Source of the DNA: Marinobacter vulgaris
GTDB lineage: Bacteria > Pseudomonadota > Gammaproteobacteria > Pseudomonadales > Oleiphilaceae
Length of the DNA stretch: 64,000 nucleotides
Direction: 5' to 3'
Assembly: GCF_003344045.1 (NCBI RefSeq)
Contig: NZ_QFWX01000004.1
Coordinates: 422,046-486,045 of the forward strand
Part shown: positions 27,142 through 38,609 of the stretch, piece by piece
Layout of the letters: every line of letters starts with the position of its first letter
Numbering within the stretch: position 1 is the first letter of the stretch
Program-made: the position numbers and the translations under genes
Notes under the pieces: generated by a model
What the model was told of the DNA's origin: nothing
Databases searched by the model: none
Seen by the model: the letters and a program-made list of their open reading frames with translations, nothing else

Positions 27142-27720
27142 ATGGCATTTGAACTTCCCGCACTGCCTTATGAAAAGAACGCACTGGAACCGCACATCTC
27201 TCAGGAGACTCTTGAGTACCATTACGGTAAGCATCACAACACCTACGTCACCAAGCTTAACGGCCTGATCGAAGGTACAGACAACGCCAACAAGTCGCTT
27301 GAAGACATCATCAAGAGTGCCAGTGGCCCGCTGTTCAACAACGCAGCCCAGGTCTGGAACCACACCTTCTACTGGCACTGCCTGAGCCCGAACGGCGGCG
27401 GCGAGCCTACTGGTGCAGCCAAAGACGCTATTGAAAAGGCGTTTGGCTCGTTTGAAGACTTCAAGAAAGAGTTCAACGACAAGGCCGCTGGCAACTTCGG
27501 TTCGGGCTGGACGTGGCTGGTCAAGAAAGCAGACGGCAGCGTCGCCATTGTGAACACCAGCAATGCCGAAACGCCGCTGACCACTGCTGACAAGCCGGTA
27601 CTGACCGTTGATGTCTGGGAGCACGCGTACTACATCGACTACCGCAATTCCCGGCCGAACTACCTGGAAGCGTTCTGGAAGCTGGTTAACTGGGATTTCG
27701 TCAACGAAAACCTGGCGTAA
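27142..27720 (+). CDS. sodB: Superoxide dismutase, iron type
   Basis: The cytoplasmic enzyme dismutates superoxide. Metal ligands are the histidines in LEYHYGKHHNTYV and NHTFYWHCL and the Asp/His in DVWEHAYYIDYRN. The AAQVWNHTFYWHCL and FGSGW regions point to the iron form. Length 192 residues is standard. GGGAGAACG lies ahead of the ATG. A strong terminator follows, so it is monocistronic. Confidence 0.97.
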   Translation: MAFELPALPYEKNALEPHISQETLEYHYGKHHNTYVTKLNGLIEGTDNANKSLEDIIKSASGPLFNNAAQVWNHTFYWHCLSPNGGGEPTGAAKDAIEKAFGSFEDFKKEFNDKAAGNFGSGWTWLVKKADGSVAIVNTSNAETPLTTADKPVLTVDVWEHAYYIDYRNSRPNYLEAFWKLVNWDFVNENLA

Positions 27721-27759
27721 TCACGCAGTCAATCGCGCGCAGTGAAAACTGCTCCCGAA

Positions 27760-27787
27760 AATGCCCGCTGCCAAGCGGGCATTTTTG
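27760..27787 (+). terminator. Rho-independent terminator after sodB
   Basis: A nine-base stem AATGCCCGC/GCGGGCATT with a six-base loop is followed by TTTG. It lies 40 bases after the sodB stop. Confidence 0.9.
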
Positions 27788-27976
27788 TATCTGCTAAAAG
27801 CCATCCGCATTACAAAACGACACACCTCTGCCCTGAATTATCTGGAAAAATTGCCGATACTGGAATCGTTAACTGAAAATTGATCCAGACTGGCAAACAA
27901 CAAAAAACGGAAGCCCTTCAGCCACCGAATGGCGGTAACGGGTCTCATTCAGCGGAATGGAATCATATAGGCGTTC

Positions 27977-30043
27977 ATGCACAATTCCTTTGAGGTAGAA
28001 CATCGCCTGGGGTACCAGGTATTGCGATGGGTGCTGGCTGTTGCGCTGATCAGCGGGATTCTGGTGAGTACCATCCAGGTCATCCTGGATGCACGGCGAG
28101 TCTCCAGCTTACTGGATGATCAGGCGAAGCAGACCATGGCGCTGGTCAGGGATGCTTCAACACAGGCTGTTTTCAGTATCGATGCCGATCTGGCGCAACA
28201 GGTTATCGACGGCCTGTTTGCCCAGGAGTCGATGCACATGGCAAGAATTACCCATCCTGATGGCGAGGCGCTTGGCCGCCGTGACCGCCCGCTTCAGGAG
28301 AGCCCTTTCCGGCCCATAACTGATCCGATTTTTGGTGCCGAGCGATCCTACCGCAAGGAACTGTCCCGCAGCGGCAACGCCAGCGGGAAAAACGTTTACG
28401 GCTACCTTGAGTTGCACTACGACACCGGTCCGGCTGCGGGCACCTGGCTTGAGCGCGCATCAATCACCTTCGCCTCCGGTATCGCCATCGCCATCATCCT
28501 TGGGCTGGCATTGTTTGTGGTATTCCATCTTCTGCTGACCCGCCCATTGCTACGCATTGTACAGTCCGTCAAGCAGGTGGACCCGGATCATCCGGACGAC
28601 AATCTCATCCATCTTCCCAATGGCCATCAGAAGGATGAACTTGGCCTCTGGGTGAATGCCACCAACAACCTGCTGGTAGCCATTGGCGACAGCCAGACCC
28701 GCCACCGGGAAGCGGAGGATCGGGTCAATCGACTCGCCAGATACGATCAGCTCACCGGCCTGCCCAGCCGTGACACCTTCATGGAACTGCTGCAGACGGA
28801 TATCGAAGAGGCTCAGGCGGACAAAACCGTGCTTTCCCTGATCTGCTGTGGCATTGACGATTTCAAGTCGGTCAATGAGCAATGTGGTTTCCGCACCGGT
28901 GACCTGATCCTCCAGGCGGCCGCCGATCGGCTCACCCATCTGTTGGGCGGCGCCCGCTTTACCATCGCCCGCCTGGGCAGCGACCAGTTTGTCATTGTGG
29001 AAAAGGGCCTGCGTGACGGGTTCCAGGCGGCCAACACCGCCGACCGGATCCTGGCGGTGTTGAGCAGGCCGATGATCTTCGACGACCAGACCGTCACCAT
29101 GACGGCAACGTTGGGCATTGCGTTGTTCCCCGGTGATGCTGAAAAGGGCGACCGGCTATTGCAAAGCGCCGAACAGACCATGGCGCTGGCCAAGGAAAGC
29201 GGCCACAACTACTTCCAGTTCTACGTGGCCAGCGTTGACCGGGAGATTCGGGAACGCAAGCAATTGGAGAAAGACCTCTCCGTTGCCCTCAAAAAACACC
29301 AGTTCCACCTGGTGTATCAACCCCAGATTAACCTGGAGACCCGCCGCATTATCGGTGCCGAGGCGTTGATCCGCTGGGAACACCCGGAGAAGGGCCTGAT
29401 TCCGCCGGATGACTTTATTCCCGTCTCAGAGATGAACGGCAGCATCGTCGAGATCGGCCAATGGGTGCTGGACCAGGCCTGCTGGCAGGCTGCCCGCTGG
29501 GCCAGCGATGGCATGCCCCTGAGGATCGCCGTCAACCTGTCGGCGGTACAGCTGCGCCAGGATTCCATTGTGGATGACATTCTCGACACCCTGAAGCGAC
29601 ACAATATCCCCGCCGGTCGGCTGGAGCTGGAAGTGACAGAAACCAGCTTCATGACCAACCTGGAGGAGGCCGTCGACAAACTCAAACGCCTGCGCAGCGC
29701 CGGCATCAGCATTGCTGTGGACGATTTCGGGACCGGCTACTCATCGCTGACCTATCTCAAGCGAATGCCGGTGCAGCACCTGAAGATCGACAAGCAGTTT
29801 ATCCGCGACCTGCTGGTGAATGAAGAAGATACGCGAATTGCCAATACCATCATCGATCTGGGCAAGAGCCTGAATCTCAGCGTCGTGGCCGAAGGGGTAG
29901 AGACCGCGGAACAGGAGTACTACCTGACCCAGCGAGGCTGCCAGCTGGCACAGGGGTATTTCTTCAGCAAGCCCCTTAAACCCCAGGATTTTGTGAGGTT
30001 TGTCGCCCGATTTCACGGTAAAATCGTGGAAAATTACCCCTGA
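27977..30043 (+). CDS. Membrane GGDEF-EAL protein, probable cyclic-di-GMP phosphodiesterase
   Basis: Two membrane helices (about residues 15-35 and 165-190) flank a periplasmic sensor segment of about 130 residues. A HAMP-like linker, a GGDEF domain and an EAL domain follow. The GGDEF signature reads GSDQF, so cyclase activity is unlikely. The EAL domain is complete: EALIRW, NLSAVQLRQ, ELEVTETSF, DDFGTGYSSLTYLKRMP, and KIDKQFIRDL. The protein therefore most likely degrades cyclic-di-GMP, with the GGDEF part as a regulatory domain. It stands alone between sodB and lemA. Confidence 0.92.
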   Translation: MHNSFEVEHRLGYQVLRWVLAVALISGILVSTIQVILDARRVSSLLDDQAKQTMALVRDASTQAVFSIDADLAQQVIDGLFAQESMHMARITHPDGEALGRRDRPLQESPFRPITDPIFGAERSYRKELSRSGNASGKNVYGYLELHYDTGPAAGTWLERASITFASGIAIAIILGLALFVVFHLLLTRPLLRIVQSVKQVDPDHPDDNLIHLPNGHQKDELGLWVNATNNLLVAIGDSQTRHREAEDRVNRLARYDQLTGLPSRDTFMELLQTDIEEAQADKTVLSLICCGIDDFKSVNEQCGFRTGDLILQAAADRLTHLLGGARFTIARLGSDQFVIVEKGLRDGFQAANTADRILAVLSRPMIFDDQTVTMTATLGIALFPGDAEKGDRLLQSAEQTMALAKESGHNYFQFYVASVDREIRERKQLEKDLSVALKKHQFHLVYQPQINLETRRIIGAEALIRWEHPEKGLIPPDDFIPVSEMNGSIVEIGQWVLDQACWQAARWASDGMPLRIAVNLSAVQLRQDSIVDDILDTLKRHNIPAGRLELEVTETSFMTNLEEAVDKLKRLRSAGISIAVDDFGTGYSSLTYLKRMPVQHLKIDKQFIRDLLVNEEDTRIANTIIDLGKSLNLSVVAEGVETAEQEYYLTQRGCQLAQGYFFSKPLKPQDFVRFVARFHGKIVENYP

Positions 30044-30086
30044 GCACGAGTCACCGGCCTGATACCCCACCCTATAAGGAGTCAAC

Positions 30087-30674
30087 ATGGGAACCACGCT
30101 GATCGGCCTGATCGTCATTGCCGTCGTCGTTGTCTATATCGTCTATCTCTACAACCGTCTGGTATCCCTGCGGAACCAGGTCAAAAACGGGTTTGCCCAG
30201 ATTGATGTCCAGCTGCAGCGCCGCCATGACCTGATTCCGAATCTGGTGGAGTCCGCGAAGGCCTATCTTTCCCACGAGCGCAACACCCTCACCGAAGTGA
30301 TGGAAGCCCGCAACAATGCCGTGAGCGCCCAGAAGGACGCCGCCCGTGACCCGGCTGACAGTGGCAAGATCCAGCGTCTGGGTGGCGCCGAGAATATGCT
30401 GTCCAAAGCCCTCGCCAATTTTTACGCCGTGGCGGAAAACTACCCCGAGCTGAAAGCCAATGAAACCATCCAGCAACTGATGGAGGAGCTTTCCAGTACC
30501 GAGAACCGGGTCTCCTTCGCACGCCAGGCCTACAACGATGGTGTGATGAGCTACAACATCTTCCGCGAGCAGTTCCCCAACAACATCCTGGCCGGACTTT
30601 TCGCCTTCAAGCCCTCCTCCCAGCTGGAACTGGAATCGCCTGAGGCCCGCCAGGCACCGAAAGTCGCCTTCTGA
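30087..30674 (+). CDS. lemA: LemA family protein
   Basis: An N-terminal membrane helix (TLIGLIVIAVVVVYIVYLYN) is followed by a helical bundle. The family core YNRLVSLRNQVKNGFAQIDV, RRHDLIPNLVES and ENRVSFARQAYNDGVMSYN is plain. LemA proteins are inner-membrane proteins of unclear role, often encoded next to HtpX-type proteases, as here with a 12-base gap. AAGGAG precedes the ATG. The 195 residues are normal. Confidence 0.95.
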   Translation: MGTTLIGLIVIAVVVVYIVYLYNRLVSLRNQVKNGFAQIDVQLQRRHDLIPNLVESAKAYLSHERNTLTEVMEARNNAVSAQKDAARDPADSGKIQRLGGAENMLSKALANFYAVAENYPELKANETIQQLMEELSSTENRVSFARQAYNDGVMSYNIFREQFPNNILAGLFAFKPSSQLELESPEARQAPKVAF

Positions 30675-30685
30675 GGCCGGTCGCC

Positions 30686-32638
30686 ATGGCACACCAGGGA
30701 TTTTTTCAGCGCCAGGCCAGCGCCCGCCGCAATACCGGCGCGCTTGTCCTCCTGTTTCTCGCGGCGGTGGCTTTGATCACCCTTTGCGTTTGCCTGGTGG
30801 GCTATCTGGTCACCCGCAGTGAAACCACCGGCCTCGGATTTGCGGACTGGCTGCTCAGCCGTCACGGCCTGTTCACCGCGCTCGCGGTCGTGGGCCTGAT
30901 TGGCATTGGCTCTCTGATCCGCTGGATCGATCTGGCCGGCGGCGGTGAACGGGTGGCAAAAATGGTCGGAGCCAGGGCCATCGACCCGGACACCAGGGAC
31001 GCTGACGAGCGCAGATTGCGCAATATCGTCGAGGAAATGGCCATCGCCAGCGGTGTCAGTGTCCCTGAACTCTACGTGATGGATCACGAGACCGGCATTA
31101 ACGCCTTTGTCGCCGGCTATACCCCCGGTGAAGCGGTTATGGTGGTGACCCATGGCGCCCTGACCCAGTTAACCCGTGACGAGCTTCAGGGCGTGGTCGG
31201 CCACGAGTTCAGCCACGTGCTGAATGGCGACATGCGGCTCAACGTGCGCCTTATCGCGATACTGGCCGGCATTCTCATGCTCGGGCAGATTGGCTCCTTC
31301 CTGGTGCAGATGTCCTTCCACCGTTCTGCCCTGTCCTCAAGAACCTCCCGCGACCGGCGTGGCGAAGCCCTGTTCGGGCTTGTCGGACTGGCACTGCTGG
31401 TGATCGGGTATGTGGGCGTCTTCTTTGGCCGGCTGATCCAGTCAGCAGTGTCACGGCAGCGGGAAATGCTGGCGGACGCCTCGGCCGTGCAGTTCACCCG
31501 CAATCCCGAGGGTATTGGCGGAGCCCTGTTCAAGATCGGCCTCAAAGGAGGCTACCTTGACACCACCAGCCACGGCAGCGACATGAACCACATGTGTTTT
31601 GGCGAAAGCACCCGCATGAAATTCAGTGCCCTGCTCGCGTCCCACCCGCCGGTCCGGGAGCGCATCGAAGCCATCCAGCCCGGCCTGTTCGCGCGGCTTC
31701 GCAGCCGTCTGCGGGACACTGAGCCGGCGGGTGCAATTCGATCCGCGGGTTCGGCCCCATCGGGCTCTGTACTTCCGGAGGCCGCAGCCGGATTCGGCAG
31801 CGGTCATACGTCGCCACTCAACAGCCGGCCGCCGCAAAACCTCTCGGACAGTGTGGGCACTGTTAACCGGCACAGCGAAGACTATGCGGTAGCGCTCCTG
31901 AACAGCCTGCCTGCCACCTTCCGCAACCTGCTGTACACCCGCGCTGGCGCTATCCAGCTGTGCTACGCGCTGCTGATCGCCCAGTTGCCAGCCCGGTCCA
32001 GAGTTCAGCGCCTGGCGCTGATTGAAGCCGGCTCGATCTTTGCCCCCAACTCCGAGTTGCTCGACAAACTGCTTCCGACCCTGGAAGCGCTGGGCCAGAG
32101 TGTGCGGTTTCCGGTACTGGAACTGGCCATGCCGGCCCTGCGCAAACTGGACCCGGACGAGCGCAGCCTGCTGATATCAGCCACCGAAACCCTGATCAGG
32201 GCCGACAATCGCCTGAGCCTGTTCGAGCTGGCCATGCACACCTTTCTTCGTCGCCATCTGGCCGGTGACTCAGCGCGGGTCGTGCCGGTGCGTTACCGCA
32301 GCTACCGGCCAGTGACAGTGCCCTTACAGATCGTGTTCAGTCTGATGGCCAGAGCAGGAGCGGACGATAACGAAAACAGACAGACGCTCTTTAACGAGGC
32401 CATGGGCGGTTTTCTGTCGAAAGGAAGGAAGCCGGAGCTGCTTACCGAGGTATCAGTGACACAGCTGAGGCAGGCACTGATGGCCCTTAACAGCCTTTCA
32501 CCCCTGCTCAAACCCGGCATTATCGATGCTTGTGGCCATTGCGTGCTGGCAGACGGCAGGGTCAATACCCGCGAATACGAGCTGATCCGCCTTGTTGCAG
32601 ACCAGCTCGACTGCCCGATGCCGCCGCTCAGGGCTTAA
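30686..32638 (+). CDS. M48 family membrane metalloprotease with a long C-terminal extension
   Basis: Zinc-protease motif HEFSH is at residues 173-177, with membrane helices before it (about 18-42, 60-80) and after it (220-240). The third ligand lies in SRQREMLADASAVQF. This is the HtpX/M48 arrangement. Beyond residue 380 there are about 270 extra residues ending in DGRVNTREYELIRLVADQLDCP, which resembles a TerB-like helical domain. E. coli HtpX is only about 290 residues. It forms an operon with lemA and may be a membrane-protein quality-control pair. Confidence 0.88.
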   Translation: MAHQGFFQRQASARRNTGALVLLFLAAVALITLCVCLVGYLVTRSETTGLGFADWLLSRHGLFTALAVVGLIGIGSLIRWIDLAGGGERVAKMVGARAIDPDTRDADERRLRNIVEEMAIASGVSVPELYVMDHETGINAFVAGYTPGEAVMVVTHGALTQLTRDELQGVVGHEFSHVLNGDMRLNVRLIAILAGILMLGQIGSFLVQMSFHRSALSSRTSRDRRGEALFGLVGLALLVIGYVGVFFGRLIQSAVSRQREMLADASAVQFTRNPEGIGGALFKIGLKGGYLDTTSHGSDMNHMCFGESTRMKFSALLASHPPVRERIEAIQPGLFARLRSRLRDTEPAGAIRSAGSAPSGSVLPEAAAGFGSGHTSPLNSRPPQNLSDSVGTVNRHSEDYAVALLNSLPATFRNLLYTRAGAIQLCYALLIAQLPARSRVQRLALIEAGSIFAPNSELLDKLLPTLEALGQSVRFPVLELAMPALRKLDPDERSLLISATETLIRADNRLSLFELAMHTFLRRHLAGDSARVVPVRYRSYRPVTVPLQIVFSLMARAGADDNENRQTLFNEAMGGFLSKGRKPELLTEVSVTQLRQALMALNSLSPLLKPGIIDACGHCVLADGRVNTREYELIRLVADQLDCPMPPLRA

Positions 32639-32662
32639 TCCCGGGGCGGCACCGGCAAGGGC

Positions 32663-34615
32663 TCAGTCCAGCCGGGGGTTGAACAGGGAGTCTTTTGTCG
32701 GCGGGCTGTCAGGGTCTGGCAATCCGAGCTTACGGCGCACCCCGAGATTGATCTCCCACAGGCTCTCGAATTTCTCATCCGTGGCCGCAATCGACTCCGC
32801 CTTGCCGAGCATGATGGTGGGCCTCAGGAACACCAGCAGGTTACGCTTCACCCGACGCTCAGACTCCGACGAGAACAGCCGTCCCAGCACGGGAATGTCC
32901 CCCAGAAAAGGAACTTTGCTCTTATTGATCTGAAGATCGTCAGTAGTCAGGCCGCCGAGAACGATGGTCTCCCCGTCATCCGCCAGCACGGTGGTCTTGA
33001 TCTCCCGCTTGTTGGTGATGATATCCGAGGCGGACTCGACACTGTCCGCAATATTTTCGGTGGTCTGCTCCACCACCAGGCGCACCAGGCCGTCTGCGCT
33101 GATGGTTGGCGTCACTTTAAGGGTCAGGCCGATATCCCGGCGTTCGATGGTGGTGAAAGGATTGGTGGTGCCATCACCGGTCACCGTGGATTGCCCGGTA
33201 CGGAAAGGCACGTTCTGACCCACGATAATTTCCGACTCCTGGTTATCCAGAGTGATGATGCTCGGTGTCGACAAAAGGTTCGCCGCCGCAGATGTCGACA
33301 GCGCCTGAAGCAGTACACCCCAGGACACGCCATCTTCATTGCGTTGCCCAGCACCCACCGTAATGCCACCCACGGCGGGCGACAGGAACGACTCGGACAA
33401 AATGGCGCCCAACACGTCGCCGAGACTGCGACCGACGTTGTCAAAATTACTACCTGCCACGGGCGTGGAACCGCCTGATTCATCGCCAACGGCAAATTGA
33501 ACGCCCAGATCCTGCCCCAGCGAATCGCTGATCTCTACAATGGCCGCTTCAATCATCACCTGAGCGCGCCGCACATCCAGGGCCTGAACAACCTGCTCGG
33601 CTTCCTGCATCATCGATGGTTCGCCACGGATCACAAGCGCGTTCAGGCCCTCATCGGCAAAGACCGCAAAACCGGAATTGCGGCTAGCGGAAGACCCACC
33701 GCCGGCGGCGGAGCTGCCGGCACCGGAAGACTCTCTCGCCAGCTCGCCCATCACGCCCTTGAGAATTTCCGTGAGATTTTCCGCATCGGCGTGGCTCAGG
33801 CGGATGACCTTGGTGGTGCCGCCGGTGGCCGATGGCTGATCGAGTTTTCTGATCAGGGTGCGCATCTTGTCGCGGAAGGTTTCATCACCGCGAAGAATCA
33901 GCCGGTTGCTGCGCTCGTCCGCGGTGACGCTGTACTTGCGGGCCGCGTTCTCACGGCCGGCCTGTCCCAGCTCATCCGGGGCCAGCTCCTGCAGCAGCTC
34001 GACCATGTCGCCGACCCAGGCCTCCTCCAGCTGAATCACTTCCACTTCGTACTTGGACGGGCTGTCCAGCTCCCTGACGATCTGCTCGATACGACGAATG
34101 TTGGCCGAATGATCGCTGACAATAAGAGCATTGGCCGCGGCGACACCGGCCAGATGACCGTATTTCGCCACCAGGGGCCGTAGAATAGGCACCAACTCCA
34201 GAGCATTGGCATTATCAACCTGGATAACGCGGGTAATCAGTTGCTCCGACGGAACCTCGGTGAACCGGTCCAGGGATTCGGCGGACTGCTTGGCATCCAC
34301 CTGCTGCACCACCTTGATCACCTCTTCCCCGGGAATGGCAGTAAAGCCATGGACCTGGAGCACCGCCAGAAACAGATCGTAGATTTCGTCCTTGTTCATG
34401 GGCGCACTGGACAGCACCGTCACCTTGCCCTTGACCCTGGGGTCCACCACGAAGCTGTAACCGGTGATATCGGCCACCTGGGTCACAAACGCGCGGATAT
34501 CGGCATCCTTGAGGTTTAGTCGCCAGGTTTCCTCCTGCCCGTAAGCAACAGACATCAGGGGCAGCAACAGGGCTACAACGAAAGCCCGGAAAAGATTGGA
34601 TCTGTGGTTCAGCAT
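32663..34615 (-). CDS. gspD: Type II secretion system secretin GspD
   Basis: GspD forms the outer-membrane secretin channel. A signal peptide (LFRAFVVALLLPLMSVAYG) precedes the N0 domain (LNLKDADIRAFVTQVADITG), then the N1-N3 domains. The secretin core has VPFRTGQSTV and the C-terminal VPFLGDIPVLGRLFSS. I used the ATG at 34615, directly before the signal peptide. A GTG at 34657 overlapping gspC is possible. It is the third gene of gspN-gspC-gspD. The remaining gsp genes are not in the window. Confidence 0.95.
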   Translation of the reverse strand: MLNHRSNLFRAFVVALLLPLMSVAYGQEETWRLNLKDADIRAFVTQVADITGYSFVVDPRVKGKVTVLSSAPMNKDEIYDLFLAVLQVHGFTAIPGEEVIKVVQQVDAKQSAESLDRFTEVPSEQLITRVIQVDNANALELVPILRPLVAKYGHLAGVAAANALIVSDHSANIRRIEQIVRELDSPSKYEVEVIQLEEAWVGDMVELLQELAPDELGQAGRENAARKYSVTADERSNRLILRGDETFRDKMRTLIRKLDQPSATGGTTKVIRLSHADAENLTEILKGVMGELARESSGAGSSAAGGGSSASRNSGFAVFADEGLNALVIRGEPSMMQEAEQVVQALDVRRAQVMIEAAIVEISDSLGQDLGVQFAVGDESGGSTPVAGSNFDNVGRSLGDVLGAILSESFLSPAVGGITVGAGQRNEDGVSWGVLLQALSTSAAANLLSTPSIITLDNQESEIIVGQNVPFRTGQSTVTGDGTTNPFTTIERRDIGLTLKVTPTISADGLVRLVVEQTTENIADSVESASDIITNKREIKTTVLADDGETIVLGGLTTDDLQINKSKVPFLGDIPVLGRLFSSESERRVKRNLLVFLRPTIMLGKAESIAATDEKFESLWEINLGVRRKLGLPDPDSPPTKDSLFNPRLD

Positions 34616-34647
34616 CTGGCGTTCATGTCCTGTATTGGTAAATCTGT

Positions 34648-35481
34648 TCAGCGCCACTGTTCGGGTATGGCATAGCTGACGGTCAGAATGGAACCGTCCC
34701 GTTCAATTTCAATGTCCAGCTGCGGCTCGGACCGCCAGTTTTCGAAAAGCATCATATCCTGTTCAAGGTCGCCCAGGCGCTGGCCGTTAACGGCGGTAAT
34801 CACATCCCCTGCCCTGAGCCCCACGGCACTGAGCATGGCGTTGGAGCCATCGTAAAAGTAACCGGAGCTGCCGTCATCGCCCGCCGGGCTCAGACCATAG
34901 GGAACGAGCGCGGCAACGCCCTGGGAGTCGAGCTGTTCCCGGGCATCACTGAGGAACTGTTCGGGCGATGAGGCTACCGGTTCTTCCGCCACATCCTCCA
35001 CCATGTCTGCGGGGACCTCATCATCAAAGGTCAGGCTTTCGTATTGTCCGTTTCGGCGAATCAGCACCCGGCCGGGTTCCACTTCCGCGAGCTCTGCGTT
35101 GCCGGGCAGCACATCCCCCACGCGATAATGTTCGGTAACGCCATTGCTTCCCGCCACTATAGCACCGGAGTCCTCCGGCCGCTCTGCTACCATGACGCCC
35201 TGAAGCCTGAGGTTGAGCCGGGTTTCCGGCGCCGAGCGGCGAACCACCTCCGCCACTCTGGCCTGTCCCTCGGCCCTGCCAAAGATCTGATGGGCGGCCA
35301 GGGGTTGCAGGTGTCTTGGAGCGGTCGCTGAGGCGGCCACGGCAACCGGGCGCTCATCCCACGCGACCAGCCAGGTCGTCTGCGCCAGTACCCACGCGAG
35401 ATAAACCACCAGTGCAACCAGCAACAGATTGGCCAGCAGGCGCGCAAATCTCTGGCTTCCCGACGTGGATACAGCGGCCAT
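34648..35481 (-). CDS. gspC: Type II secretion inner-membrane protein GspC
   Basis: GspC links the inner-membrane platform to GspD. An N-terminal membrane helix (LLANLLLVALVVYLAWVLA) is followed by the homology region (IFGRAEG, ETRLNLRLQGVMVAE, VGDVLPGNAELAEVEPGRVLIRRNG). A C-terminal PDZ-like domain (AVGLRAGDVITAVNGQRLGD) completes it. The ATG at 35481 overlaps the gspN stop by one base. A GTG one codon earlier is also available. Confidence 0.95.
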   Translation of the reverse strand: MAAVSTSGSQRFARLLANLLLVALVVYLAWVLAQTTWLVAWDERPVAVAASATAPRHLQPLAAHQIFGRAEGQARVAEVVRRSAPETRLNLRLQGVMVAERPEDSGAIVAGSNGVTEHYRVGDVLPGNAELAEVEPGRVLIRRNGQYESLTFDDEVPADMVEDVAEEPVASSPEQFLSDAREQLDSQGVAALVPYGLSPAGDDGSSGYFYDGSNAMLSAVGLRAGDVITAVNGQRLGDLEQDMMLFENWRSEPQLDIEIERDGSILTVSYAIPEQWR

Positions 35482-36275
35482 CACAGGGCACCTCCCGGAA
35501 TCAGCGGTTGCCGCACCCGGAATACCATATCACCGGGCGCTGCCGACTCCGACCACGGTTGCCCGGCCAGATCCACCATGCGCTTGTATACCTGCAAATC
35601 CATCATGCCGTTCCAGCTTATGTCGACCTCAGCCGCCGGGCCATCACCACCCTGCCGGGCAATCATCAGGGCAACGCCGTCAGCGGTGCTGTCGAGGGTC
35701 GCCTGCATCGGCGGAAAGGTTGCCTGCCCGGTGCTGTTACCCATGGGCCATGACACGGAACCGCCCGCCCAGCGACCGACTCCGTCAGCGCTGGTGACAC
35801 GGCCGTCTTGCCAGGCCAGTTCCAGCCGATCAATGGTGACATCCCCTTCGATCACCGCGCCTCCACTGCGCCGGATCAGGTCCTCGAACTCGGCCACGGC
35901 CAGCCTGCCGCTTGCCTCCAGGGTACCCCCTCCCTGCCAGTCGACACTGACACGGCCATCAACCGAGGATTGTGACGACGCCAGTGAGAAGGATGCCGGC
36001 AATGACAGCCTGGAGAGTGACGGCATACCCAGTTGCCACTCCAGGCGAACAGGATAGCCTGCCACTACGGCACCGGCCACACCCGACCAGGCCTTGCCGG
36101 ACACTTGCCGGACCTGTACTTCCGGCGGCAGCTGAACGTGGGCCGAAGCCTGATGCCATAACCACCCGGCAGGAACCAGAACCACCAGCGCCACCAGATA
36201 GACCAGCACACCGACAAGAGTCAGCAGGAACACTTTGCCGGGTCTGAGAAAGGCTTTTGCCGGGGTTTCTGTCAT
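35481..36275 (-). CDS. gspN: Type II secretion system protein GspN
   Basis: The 264-residue protein has one N-terminal membrane helix (VFLLTLVGVLVYLVALVVL) followed by a periplasmic beta-rich part. GKAWSGVAGAVVAGYPVRLEWQL is the conserved GspN block. GspN is not universal among type II systems, and its exact role is unclear. It is the first gene of gspN-gspC-gspD, with coupled translation to gspC. The groL terminator lies just upstream. Confidence 0.9.
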   Translation of the reverse strand: MTETPAKAFLRPGKVFLLTLVGVLVYLVALVVLVPAGWLWHQASAHVQLPPEVQVRQVSGKAWSGVAGAVVAGYPVRLEWQLGMPSLSRLSLPASFSLASSQSSVDGRVSVDWQGGGTLEASGRLAVAEFEDLIRRSGGAVIEGDVTIDRLELAWQDGRVTSADGVGRWAGGSVSWPMGNSTGQATFPPMQATLDSTADGVALMIARQGGDGPAAEVDISWNGMMDLQVYKRMVDLAGQPWSESAAPGDMVFRVRQPLIPGGAL

Positions 36276-36349
36276 ACAGCGTCACAAAGAGGGAAGGACG
36301 GTTGCCGAGTCTAGCAAAGCCATTTCGCAAGTTCATGACAAAAACACAA

Positions 36350-36385
36350 AAAACCCCGCGTTAGTGTGAACCAACGCGGGGTTTT
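36350..36385 (-). terminator. Strong terminator after groL
   Basis: A 13-base perfect stem (36350-36362 with 36373-36385) with a ten-base loop begins in AAAA and ends in TTTT, so it can work in both directions. It lies 58 bases past the groL stop. Confidence 0.9.
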
Positions 36386-36442
36386 CAGGGTTTGCGGGGA
36401 CCATTCCTCAGGGTATGAGGGATGGTCCGGAGCAGGCCGGCA

Positions 36443-38113
<1,671 letters not shown>

Positions 38114-38160
38114 TTAAACCCAATTTGAGTATTCAATCGGATTGCTACGTCATCGAATGT

Positions 38161-38448
38161 TTATTCGAGAACGCCGAAAATGTCGTTTTCGCTCATGATG
38201 AGCAGGTCTTCGCCGTCTATCTTCACGGTGTTACCGGCATACTGGCCAAAGACCACGGTGTCACCAACCTTGACCGCCAGTGCACGGGTTTCGCCATTGT
38301 CGAGAATACGGCCATTGCCTACGGCGATTACTTCGCCCTGGGATGGCTTCTCCTTGGCATTGCCCGGCAGTACGATGCCACCAGCTGTTTTCTCTTCTTC
38401 TTCCTTACGGCGCACGACAACACGATCGTGTAGCGGACGTATCTTCAT
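38161..38448 (-). CDS. groES: Co-chaperonin GroES
   Basis: The 95-residue lid of Gro[22 protein letters not shown], the mobile loop [15 protein letters not shown], and [12 protein letters not shown] are typical. It is first in the groES-groL operon behind a sigma-32-like promoter. Confidence 0.99.
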   Translation of the reverse strand: MKIRPLHDRVVVRRKEEEEKTAGGIVLPGNAKEKPSQGEVIAVGNGRILDNGETRALAVKVGDTVVFGQYAGNTVKIDGEDLLIMSENDIFGVLE

Positions 38449-38563
38449 TGCTCGATATCTCCAATGTCAGGTTAGGTTTGGCAATGATGGTTGCGTTAAA
38501 AGCCGGGGCTTTTAACCAACTGTTTTACAGCGGTTATTGGCCCGCAGCGAACTCGTGTGACCT

Positions 38564-38591
38564 ATGTGGGGGTAGCGTATTGGTTTTCAAT
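38564..38591 (-). promoter_or_regulatory. Heat-shock (sigma-32-like) promoter of groES-groL
   Basis: On the minus strand ATTGAA (38586-38591), 14 bases, and CCCCACAT (38564-38571) resemble CTTGAA-N13-17-CCCCATnT. It lies about 115 bases before groES, within the gap after fxsA. Confidence 0.7.
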
Positions 38592-38609
38592 AGTTGGCAA
38601 AAAAAATTT

